Part shown: positions 35,433-45,662 of the stretch, in pieces
Numbering within the stretch: position 1 is the first letter of the stretch
How the letters are laid out: each line of letters opens with the position of its first letter
DNA from: Diatrype stigma
Lineage: Eukaryota; Ascomycota; Sordariomycetes; Xylariales; Diatrypaceae
DNA length: 64,000 bases
Direction of reading: 5' to 3'
NCBI GenBank assembly: GCA_022225965.2
Contig: JAKJXP020000004.1
Location: forward strand, 496,001 to 560,000
Notes under the pieces: generated by a model
The model's database searches: none
Seen by the model: only the letters and a program-made list of their open reading frames with translations
What the model was told of the DNA's origin: nothing
Translations under genes and position numbers: made by a program

Positions 35433-38400
35433 ATGGTCTCCGATGCCACCAGTTAATGACTAGCTAGCTAGGTCTTCATTTTCTGCCATATATTCTCAGG
35501 ATTCACAGCAGTAACGTGAGAAACATCGAACTGCTAGCGTGGGAGTACATAAAGTAGGGGACTGGGAATTAGTACTTAATCTTACCGCGCCTTGTATTAA
35601 ATGTTGACGCGAATATGACGACGTAGCAGTGCATATTTCGTGGCATCAGAGAGGAGGATGACCTCATGAGACTGCCTATGCGATCTTTTGGATGCTACAA
35701 GGGCGAGTGTAGCACCAACATTAAACATGGCCAATAAAGTCCACCCCCATCATGTTATGTCAGGGGCCTTCTTATACCGTGCTGCTAGTAGTATACGCAA
35801 CCACCCTGAAGTTGATCAGTTGAAAATTCGTGTGACTACCTCTGAATGTTATGCTTCCTTAGAAGGGGTGTTGTGTCCATATACCTGGTTGAGAACCCCA
35901 GTGATGAAGAAACACGCCATATCTCAGAACGCGTTGGGCAGTTGTTTCGTTGGACACTTGGTTTATCGGAATGTGAATCACGTCTGAACAGGTATCAACC
36001 GCATATGATGTAAGGTGGGTGTGATATTGTAGTATTTGACTTGCTGTCTTGCAATAATACTTCTATGAAGAATATTATGAATAGTTAGAGTGCTGCTGCG
36101 AGTATCATACCCGACCTAAGCTCTATCCACCTTGCTTATACCACCGTAAAGCTTATAAGAGACTGATCGGTCGAGTCTTGTGAAGCAAGAGTTCTAGGCA
36201 CTTGTCTAACAACCATGTCAGGTAAGAGAACTTACAGTTCTCCGGCGTGATGGCAGACGCGAAGTGCGTGACTTGGGCCAGAGTTTCTCAATGAAATGGG
36301 CAAGGTGTGCGGCCATACCATAGTCTGCTCACTTGCCCTATATTAAGCTCCTGGTGCTTATATTTTACTTTACCTTGCTACATGAATACGAAGTCCTCAA
36401 AGTTTAGTAACCCATGGCCCACCTTCATCCAACGCTCAGGAGGTTGTTGATCGAACCGCCTGATGAGCTGATCACGAAAGGTCGGGTAGATATAAAGATA
36501 ACGCTCGAGGCGAACCCCGATGCCCTCAAAGCCTTAAGATGACCCTCTCCATGGACAAGCTCTCGAGGGTGATGGCCCTGGACGGCCTGGCTTTGAGGGC
36601 AATATTGGTCGGGATAGGAAAAGAAAGGAAGGCAGCTTTGAGCGGTGACTCAATTTACTAAGATGTCTACTCCTACAATTGAAAGAGTTCCATCCCCTCC
36701 GCTAACTAGAGGAATGAACATGAACATGAGTCCCGAATGGTTCGGCAGGCACGAAACCACCTAACGTATTATTCGCAGAGTAACTAGAACTACCCCTTTT
36801 CAAATAAGCCAAAGAGCAATGATGTAGCTCGTTATGGTCAGAAAGCTGCCTGTCAACTAGGGACAATATAAGCAGCAAGGTAACCTCTGAGAAATCTTGC
36901 TGCCTCTGCGAGTTGTGAAGAAGTGTTATACGATGTTGCGTTCCAATATTATGACTCCTTTTCCGCATCTTTAGTACTATAGACAAGGACACCCATCACT
37001 AGAGTAGCAGGGAGAATGAAGATATCGATGAGTATGAAAATATCCCGTCTCGTTTTTCTCTGTCCTTCAATCCACCTGCCAATTCGGGTCCTGTAGCGAT
37101 ACATATCGACGGCTCCTGTCCTCCACCGAGTTATAAGTGATTTCTAACAAGGTAGTGATCCATACTTATCGATATATGGCTAGGTGTATATTTTCCTCGG
37201 TCGAATACACATTAGAGGTAGCCGCAAGCTCTGCATACACGAGAACTGCGGCAAGTCACACTCTAGTCACGACTAGGGGATTAGCCCGATCCTTCAATCC
37301 ATTTGGAACTCCGTTGAAGGGCCCGGAGACGTCAATGAGAACTTTCATTCCTTCTGTAGGCTTTTGAGAGTCTACACAATTACACCATTTCTGACATTGA
37401 CCCAATCATGTCGTTAAGAGCTAGAAGCTTCTTATCGTTCTAGTGACGTATGGTTTTGCTTCGATACTCTAGGGAGACTGTTGCAAGTGATACTGGTAGA
37501 TAAAGATTGCCGAATACAGGCGGAACTGTGAGCCCTCGTTGTTACATCAATACGATACGAAGCGTTGTCGTGAATGGGATGCCAAGCCGGGAAGCTGCTT
37601 CCTGAGAAATTCGAAGTGCGTTATCGGATACGATAATCAACAACGAGCGGGTGATTTCTTCCAACCATTTGCGGTGTTTCTTTTTGAAGAGTAACTATAA
37701 CTAGCGTAACATCCCGTATAGTAATTTTTTCAAACGATAGACAACGAGTGTCTGGTGAGCCATTGATATGCTGAACCCGTTGGCGAATCTTTGCCGTGAT
37801 TTGGGAGAGGACCGGCTATAGCCTGAGGGTGGGTTGCAACCACTTTATCGTGATCAAAATCCAGGTAGAAGTATCCGGCAGCAAAAAAGCCATTCTGGTG
37901 ATAAATGGCGGACATAGTGCCCATGGCTAGTAAGTACGATTAGCCGCCATTGCCAGGAATTACATGCATACATCCTGTTTTGAGGGAGGGCGCTGCTCTC
38001 TAGTCTAGACTTGTTGAACCAGCTTTCCAAACTCTTTCCAAACTAGCACACTAGCTATCATGTCTCATACTACGTAGCAGTGGCTCAAGCCGAACCATCT
38101 ATCATACATACTACGACACGTATTGTAGGTAGTCTGTGGGCTTTAGCCGCCTCTGATGTAAACCCAGGTGGGAACCATGGTTAGGTGATGGAGCTGGAGA
38201 CCAGAAGGGGGCATCTAGCATCTGCCATCATGGTTAACGTGAGGGGAAGGCATTGATCCTTATCTACGCGCATATCGACAAATATAGAGGGGGGAGATAC
38301 GCTCCAGTGTGAAGCAATGAATAATAAATCACGAGGGGCGTTACCAGTTCCGTAGTAGTACCATAGTATGCCGTATGAGTCTATAAGAGAAGAAATTCCG

Positions 38401-38921
38401 CTAGTCGCAACCCTAGGATCTGAGGTGATCTAAGACCGTCGATAGACCATCGGTAGAACCATCGAACCGTACATGGCGCTACGAAGGAGTCTCAATCCCT
38501 GCCCAATATAGGTATTATTACGCCGCTGTTATATGACTGGCCTAGGCCGAGACTGCCAGACAGGTACTATAGTAGGTAGCTGGGAACGGAACCCGGCAGC
38601 AACGTCTCGTCAAGTGTACCGAGGTTGTTGCTAGCTGGTAGGCATGTGTAGGTAAGTAGGTCTGTAGTTAGTCTATAATACCACCAAGTAGGGAGCTGTG
38701 AGAATGACGTCTCTGGCCTGAACAACAGATAACTAACCGCACCGTCACGCAAGGAGGTTCTGCTACGTAGGTAGTATAGCCCTACGGATATACATAGCTA
38801 CCTACTACTGTAGGTAAGCAATAAGCTCTACCAGTTAGGAAGGTCAATTGTTAGCTGACGAGCTTGTGACAACAAGGCAAGGTGACGGGTTGACGGGGAA
38901 AACAACGAGATGCAAAGTGCA

Positions 38922-39041
38922 ATGGAAAGATGGAAAGATGGAAAGATGGAAAGATGGAAAGATGGAAAGATGGAAAGATGGAAAGATGGAAAGATGGAAA
39001 GATGGAAAGATGGAAAGATGGAAAGATGGAAAGATGGAAAG
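38922..39041 (+). repeat. 8-bp minisatellite (ATGGAAAG)n, about 15 copies
   Basis: Perfect head-to-tail copies of ATGGAAAG over 120 bp, flanked on both sides by the variant ATGCAAAG. Open in several frames only because 8 is not a multiple of 3; not treated as coding. Confidence 0.95.
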
Positions 39042-39295
39042 ATGCAAAGATTGCTGACGCCCCCACTCAAGCCATTTCTGGGCTGGTTGGGTGTTGGGCT
39101 GGGAGCTAGCGCTAAGCCTCGCTCGTTAATCAGTCAGAAGTCTAGGGCGTGCGTCAAGGGCGTGGCTTGCAGGCATGCTGGGAACCTTGGAAGGCAGCAC
39201 TGGAAAGCGAAAATAGCAACCTGGCGTCCCTTGGCATCCGAGGTGCCGAGAAGAAGAGAAGGATGCCTTTCTAATTAGTTAATGTAACTTCACCT

Positions 39296-39372
39296 ACATA
39301 CATACATACATACATACATACATACATACATACATACATACATACATACATACATACATACATACATACATA
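39296..39372 (+). repeat. (CATA)n microsatellite, about 19 copies
   Basis: Uninterrupted CATA tetranucleotide array of about 77 bp. Confidence 0.95.
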
Positions 39373-41001
39373 CCATCACCAACCAACACCTCCCGAAGTA
39401 GCCGCCTACCACTGATGCTGAACGGTTCGAACCGCCTCGGCGCTACGATACATAATATAGCTACCTCCTATACAATGCATTGGATTGTTTCTGCTCATGC
39501 ACACACACAGACATGGTTGCCTAGAAACCAGAACCAGCAGTTCCTTGGCTACCTATCATCTATGCAAGCAGTTGCTGTTGCTGTTGCTGTCAAGACAAGA
39601 CAAGACAAGACAAGACATTACGAATATTGTCAATATAATGCAGATGCAAGGTGGGGAGATCTTCCACTCCACCGCCTTTACCCCGTGCCCGCGTGGGAGT
39701 TCGGGTAAAGTGCGAGTGCGAGGTCGAGGTCGAGCCACGCGAACCACGTAGTATATATTCGTACATGCCGTATATACATATATACATACCTTATCGGCTT
39801 ATCCGCATATTGTAGCGTCTGATAGCGTCTGATAGTGTCTATCTCCCTATAGATCTCGCCCACTTGGCGCCGAGTTGCTGGTCGGTTTGTCGTCGAAGGA
39901 ACCTGAGTTCTATATATTGGATCCTACATAGTACCTACCCATGTGTTGGAAGGAAGAGTGGATAACTACAACATATTGGCGGCCGGACGACGTAATCAAA
40001 ACAAATCAATAAGCCAGTCAACCAGTCGCCGAAGGATGAACTCCGAATTTCCCTCCCCCCCGTCTGGGGGATCTACCGACAGGGGTAGAGCCAAGTGCGT
40101 GAACTTACGATCTTATAGGGGACCGAGTGATAAGACGGTAACAATACAGAGTATAGGTAGTTTACTAGGTACTTCGTAGCATGCATAGTACAATACCACC
40201 TGGCAAGCCTGGGCAGCCTGGCAGCCTGGAAAGAGAGGAAACCTGGACGCCTGGACGCCTGGAAGCCCGGTATCCATGCGGCGCATGCGGTAGCGAAGAA
40301 AAAAAAGTTGACTAACTTTTAGTTACGCACATCGCCATTGGCCGGGCTATCGAGATATCGCAGGGGCGCCACGGTCCCTTTGGGATCAGCCTTCGTTGAT
40401 CCTTTCCTCGACGGGCGACCGGCTCGTCGCCCAAAGACCTAGCTGAGCAAAACTGCGTCGAGCCGGTGATTTTGCATTCCTATTACACACTGCGGTGCGG
40501 CCGGTAGTCTATGTACATAGTTCTACATAGTAGGTAGTAGAAGACGCAAGCGAAGGGGCGGCCTGGCGGCAGTCGTATAACCATTTATTTCTATCTACCT
40601 ACATACGCAGCCTGTATACCTATGCAGTCTGCATGTATTATTGTAGTACTAGCCAGCGGATGATGCGATGCGGTGCTGTGCCTCGTATCCCCCCTCCTCC
40701 CCCTTACCAAGTATCCTTCAGCTCAGCTGTCAGCTCCGTATGTAAAGAGCGGGAAGGAATCGTGCGCGAGGATCTTTTCTCCTTTCCCCTTCCCTCCTCT
40801 TCTTGCTTGCTTGCTTGCTGCACTTCGCTGCTGTTCGCTCACAGCCAAACACTCGTTAATAATCCATCCCTCTATAACTCCACCGAGCACGAAGAGGCTC
40901 TGGTCCAATGAATTAGAATCTAATATACAACCCCTTAATACGTAACCGCCCCCCTCTCAACTCGGGCAAAACCCTCCACTACCGTCGTCCCCCCTTTCAC
41001 C

Positions 41002-42651
41002 ATGCGCTTCGTGAGCACCAGCAGCAGCGGAGCGGCGTCCCTCGCCGCGGCCGCCGCCTGCTCCCTCTTCGCGGGGACGGCCCTCGCCCAGTGCACCGAC
41101 GAGGTGACGCCGGGCCAGTACCTCGGGACGCCGATCGCCAACACGCTGCCGGTGACGCACGCCAACCAGGAGGTGACATTCTTCAAGGTCCGGGACCCGT
41201 CGGGGGCGCACGTGTGCGCGGACACGGACGCGGCCGCGAGCGACTTCTCGCTGATCAACTACAGCTCGCTCAACAGCACGCTGCAGCGGGCGCCGAACGA
41301 GGCGATCCAGCGCGTCGTGATCGTGTGCCACGGCGTGCGGCGCGACCCGCAGAACTACCACGCGGGGCTGGTCATCGCGCTGATGAAGGCCACGGCGTCG
41401 CACCCGGAGATCAGCGTCGACAGCGTCGCCGTCGTCGCCCCCTTCTTCCCCAACGGCAACGACAAGGGCACCGCCTACCCCTACAACGCCGACGGCGAGA
41501 AGCAGGCCGACCGCTACCCGTCGCCCGCCCTGGTCTGGAGCAACACCGCCTGGGCCGGCGGCGCCGCCAACAAGTACCCGCCGCACCGGGAGACCGTGTC
41601 GTCGTTCCACGCCCTCGACCAGATGCTGCAGTGGTTCGGCGACCGCGCGCGCTTCCCGAACCTGAAGCAGATCGTCGTCGCGGGCCATTCGCTCGGTGGG
41701 CAGATGGTGCAGCGCTACGCCGCCGTCGGCTACACGCTTGAGCAGCTGGGCCTGGACGTGCCGGTGTCCTGGTGGGTCGGCGACCCAAACAGCCTGCTGT
41801 GGCTGTCGACGGACCGGCCGCTCTCGACGGGAAAGTGCCCCACGTACGACGAGTACGACGAGGGGCTCGACGGCTACGACGCCTTCGGGGCGGACCGCAG
41901 CGGGCCCATGGCGTACAACCTGGAGCTGGCCGCGCAGGGGCGGGAGGCAGTGCTGGCCAACTTCGAGGGCAAGGCGATCCACTGGGGGCGGGCGCAGCGC
42001 GACAAGGGGGACCAGTCGAACGGCAACTGCGCGCCGTACACGACGGGGCAGGACCGGAACGAGCGGTTCTTCCAGTTCGTGGGGGCGTTCCGGCCGACGT
42101 GCGACGACCCGGCCTCGAACAACTGCGACACGGTCGACATCGTGGATTCGGGCCACGACGCGCCGACCATGTTCGAGGCCGCGGCCGGCCAGGCCCGCCT
42201 GTTCACCGACAACTGGTCCGGCAACGGCTCGCGCGCCTACGACTTCGGGTACCCGCGGCGCACGGTCAACGACGACCCGTACCCGGACCCGGCGCACGCG
42301 ACGGACGCGCTGATCCACGCGGACGACGCGACGTACGCGGGCGGCATGACGGCCAAGGGGTGCTATTCGGACGTGGATAATGCGCAGTCGGAAGGGTCGC
42401 TGCCGGTGTCGGCGTATAATGGCAACCTCAACTCGCGCGTGTACTGCACGAACCTATGCGCGGCGCAGAGCTACACCATCGCGGGCGTCAGCGACAGCTA
42501 CTGCTACTGCGGCAACGCGACCGGCAGCCAGACCGTCGAGGTCGTCTCGACCTCGTGCGAGAACGCGTGTCCCGGCGACCCGAGCCAGATCTGCGGGGGC
42601 CGGAACCGGCTGTCGATCTTCGCGAGCGGCGATCTGAGACCTGCTTCTTGA
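41002..42651 (+). CDS. Secreted alpha/beta hydrolase with C-terminal WSC domain
   Basis: Single-exon frame, 549 aa, very GC-rich codons. The signal peptide runs to about residue 29 (hydrophobic Ala-rich core, LFAGTALA then Q). The hydrolase core has VVIVCHGVRRDP (oxyanion side), the nucleophile elbow GHSLGG with Ser230, and a candidate catalytic His in DSGHDAPTMF near 391. From about 450 a Cys-rich WSC domain follows (GCYSDVDNAQ, then NLCAAQSYTIAGV, YCYCGN, CENACPGDPSQICGG). WSC modules bind carbohydrate or sit at fungal walls, so an extracellular esterase acting on a polysaccharide-associated substrate is inferred; the substrate is not evident. Its stop is 1.2 kb from the RIP-damaged element. 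Confidence 0.9.
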   Translation: MRFVSTSSSGAASLAAAAACSLFAGTALAQCTDEVTPGQYLGTPIANTLPVTHANQEVTFFKVRDPSGAHVCADTDAAASDFSLINYSSLNSTLQRAPNEAIQRVVIVCHGVRRDPQNYHAGLVIALMKATASHPEISVDSVAVVAPFFPNGNDKGTAYPYNADGEKQADRYPSPALVWSNTAWAGGAANKYPPHRETVSSFHALDQMLQWFGDRARFPNLKQIVVAGHSLGGQMVQRYAAVGYTLEQLGLDVPVSWWVGDPNSLLWLSTDRPLSTGKCPTYDEYDEGLDGYDAFGADRSGPMAYNLELAAQGREAVLANFEGKAIHWGRAQRDKGDQSNGNCAPYTTGQDRNERFFQFVGAFRPTCDDPASNNCDTVDIVDSGHDAPTMFEAAAGQARLFTDNWSGNGSRAYDFGYPRRTVNDDPYPDPAHATDALIHADDATYAGGMTAKGCYSDVDNAQSEGSLPVSAYNGNLNSRVYCTNLCAAQSYTIAGVSDSYCYCGNATGSQTVEVVSTSCENACPGDPSQICGGRNRLSIFASGDLRPAS

Positions 42652-43844
42652 AAGTTGCGCATATAGTGATTATATATCTATCACCTACCTACTTACCTAC
42701 CTATCTTGCCGACGTGGGATGGAAGGCTGAATTGGCAATAGCCATCGAACGGAGCCGTATGACTACATAGATATCATTAGATAGCGAGGGATGTTTGGCG
42801 TTCGGCATTGGTGTTTGGCGGCGTTGCAAGGCTCTGGTTGGGATCCAAGGGATATAACAGTATTGGTTATGGATTTGAGCGATTGATATGAACTGAGCTA
42901 TATTATCTCGGTATTTTATACTTGATCATTGCTGCAGCAGATATTAGGCTAAAAGCTCTAGGTTATAGCTATAGTTGTCAACTGAACCTTACGAAGCGAC
43001 GACTTAACATCCTTAGGGGATGCAGCGTAATTGATAATATTTCGCTATATCTAGGTATGGCTAATGAAGCAAATGAATGTCACATACTGGTTCCCCCTAC
43101 TAAGCTTTCAATCCGAACAGACTCGATTACTCTGTGGCCTTTTCTTTCATCCGTGTGAAATCTACTAGGTGCCGGTAAATGCCAACGGCAATCCCGTCCT
43201 GTTGTATGACGACCTATTGTAAGATGCGGTTACATCTGTGTAATGGCGACCTGCCACCTGCCTTGTCATATGCAAGTTCACCATGCTACACACCTATGTA
43301 CTACGCAACACGCATACGGACACGGTAAGGTTCGGAGGTCCAGTGGTTCAGTGGCAACGATAGGCGAATGGCAGATGTTCTTGTATCGTTGCACAGCAGC
43401 ATCGGGTTGACAGGGCTGTGGCTTGTTGCTGACACCCTCTTTCCCGTGCAACCGAGTCCGTCGTGTGTAACTACTAACAGGCGACTGACTGGTTAAGAAG
43501 TACTGGGTGGGAGGGAACTTTACATACAACCGGTATCTACCTCATAGGTATTCTGTTATTCAGCTACTACTTATGTAAGTAGGTATCGTACCTTGCCGAT
43601 TGGTACCTTGCAGGCTCGGCAGAAGCCGCCGCACACCGCGTGAGCCGCGGACATGGTGTCGTGCATGGAGCGTCGTACATCTCGGAAACCTAAGTACGTA
43701 TAGGGGCATGATAATCGTGTTGATGTTATGATGCCTGGTTGTTCATACAGCTCCAACGAAAACCACATGGGGCTTAAAGATTACTGGCCAATATAACTAT
43801 GTAATGTACGCGCTTGCTCTGTACTAACTTTACGACATCCATAT
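42652..43844. other. Intergenic, 1.2 kb
   Basis: Between the hydrolase and the AT-rich element. No gene supported; AT content rises only at the very end. Confidence 0.5.
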
Positions 43845-43928
43845 TACTCATTCCGCCTAAGATCGGCCCATTTACTTACGTTCATTCCGGTCGCCAAATC
43901 CTACATAACCTATATAAACGTACTAATA
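43845..43928 (+). repeat. Left terminal inverted repeat
   Basis: Starts TACTCATTCCGCCTAAGATC; pairs with 48978-49061 in inverse orientation. Differences from its partner are largely transitions expected from RIP. Confidence 0.9.
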
Positions 43929-43936
43929 TATATACT

Positions 43937-43969
43937 TCCAAATACCATATAAAATGTATGGTATTTGGA
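43937..43969. repeat. Perfect 13-bp hairpin just inside the left TIR
   Basis: TCCAAATACCATA (43937-43949) is the exact inverse complement of 43957-43969, with a 7-base loop. It lies 8 bp inside the left terminal repeat and no equivalent was seen at the right end. Confidence 0.85.
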
Positions 43970-45478
43970 TATATATATCCTTTGAATAATATTATCGTTT
44001 ATAACAATTATTGAAAATCCTTAAAATTAAATAATAATTGCAAGTATATTAATAAATAATCCATTTATAATAATCCCTTTTAAAGTTATATTTAAAAGTT
44101 AAAATAATAAGCACATTTATTAAGCGTTTTTTTATCCGGCCGCATTTTATTAGGATAAAAAAAATCCATTACGTTTTTTATTACGAAATCGGCATTTTCG
44201 TAATCCTTTTCTTTAATAAGGTTTAAAATAAAGCTAATAAAGTTACGTAAGCTCGCCGCAATTATTTCGTTCCGGACTTCATTTATCGTTCGTAAGCGTT
44301 TGCGTATTTTCTTATTGGCCTTTTCGAGTTGTTTTTTTGTTATGGCTTAATATTTAATCTGCAAATTTATACGTACGTATTAGCAGCATTTTTGCGGTAT
44401 TATTTTAATAAAATACGTATTAACAAATAAAGGGCCGTCGGAAACGGAAGCATTTAAAATAAAAGCAAGGACGGAAATATTTAATGCTAAAACTGCGGCC
44501 GGAACGGAAAATGGTGCTGGATTATAATTAGCAGTTAATATATAATTAATAAAAGCCTTTATATTTATTACGAATTATATACTTATAATGGCAAAACTTA
44601 TTTTGCCTATTATATAAGCAGTTAATACAATTCCCGTTTATATTTATAACGCATTCGTTTTAAAGGTTCTTTTTTTCGGCATAACGGCCGTATTTTTATT
44701 GCATAGTAATACCGGATACTTATAATAAAGCCGCCCGAACGTTGCGATTATTACTTAAAGCAATTAAGAGAAGATTAAATTTCCCTATAATTCGAATGGG
44801 CTTATAACGAAGCAATCGTTGGACCGAAAAATTTAATAAAAGAATCAGGAATGGCGCAATTAACCTTATAATATATTGCCGGCGGATATTTTCGTAAGTT
44901 GCTTTTATAGCTTTTTATGCTATAAAAAGGGCTATATATTATTAATATACGTACGATAAGGATAAATAAATAGCGAATTATATACTTTCGAATTAGGACC
45001 GGAAACGGGGCTTAGGCCTTACGGCGGACTTTTTTTTGCGGCGCGGAAGGAAATTAGGAATTTCGTACGGATCCTGGGACCCGGAAAAAACAGCAATAGG
45101 CGGCATAATGGCGGTAATTATTGTTGCTTTTATTGTTATTATTGTTCTTATTTTTATTGCTGTTGTTATTGCTTTTTTCTAAAGGAAAAAAAAAGAAAAG
45201 GGAAAACGGCAAAAGGTTATTTAAACGTTTTTATTATAGCCTATATACCGAATTACTTAATAGGTATACTGTAATACATTTATATAACCTAGCAGTTTAT
45301 GTTTAAATTAAATAAGCATATTATAATACGCTTATTAATTATATTCTTAATTATTTTTGCCAGCTTATTATTTATATACGTATTATATATAATACTTATA
45401 TTTAATATGCCTATTGGTTATTTAATCGATTAGGCGTATTATAACATTTATATTTAATATATCCGTTAGTTATTTAGT

Positions 45479-45662
45479 TAATTAGGCGTATTATAGCACT
45501 TTTATTTAAATATGTTAACCTAATTAATAAGGCTAGCATATTTAAATAGGAATATAACGGGCTGTCCAATTAATTAGGCGTATTATAGCATTCCTATTTA
45601 AATATGCCAGTTTAATTAATAAGGCTGGCATATTTGGATAAGAATGTTATAATACGTTTATA
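45479..45662. repeat. Two 92-bp tandem copies diverged by transitions
   Basis: Copies 45479-45570 and 45571-45662 align without gaps; both begin TAATTAGGCGTATTATAGCA. Most differences in the first 75 bases are C/T or A/G. Each copy contains an inverted repeat (around 45503-45548 and 45599-45634). Related fragments with GGCGTATTATA occur nearby at about 45430 and 45740. Confidence 0.8.

Larger units (their letters stand above)
35433..41001. other. Gene-poor 5.6-kb interval with microsatellites
   Basis: No gene supported on either strand. It holds an inverted repeat (36522-36533 with 36589-36600, GCCCTCAAAGCC), the 8-bp and 4-bp repeat arrays listed separately, a CAAGA pentamer run near 39593-39616, repeated CCTGG-type motifs at about 40200-40268, and a hairpin-rich stretch at about 40383-40475. 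Many TAGGTA/TACCTA motifs occur in it. Confidence 0.6.

Noticed and set aside
37137..37367. 76-codon plus-strand frame
   Set aside because: No recognisable family, and gene-poor surroundings make a chance frame likely.
38922..39041. CRISPR-like direct repeats
   Set aside because: Repeat unit is 8 bp with no spacers, and the genome is fungal.
38844..39278. Overlapping frames encoding FPSFHLSI-type or MERWKDGK-type repeats
   Set aside because: Produced by the 8-bp minisatellite being open in several frames; no start context or flanking coding signal.
39420..39440. tRNA-like GGTTCGAACC sequence
   Set aside because: It is a palindrome that looks like a T-arm, but no acceptor, D or anticodon stems could be paired around it.
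40957..42318. 453-codon minus-strand open frame
   Set aside because: Antisense shadow of the GC-rich secreted hydrolase at 41002-42651: long Arg/Val-rich frame without domain features.
45118..45306. 61-codon frame starting with a leucine run
   Set aside because: Comes from a T-rich TTATTG-type simple repeat inside the RIP-damaged element.
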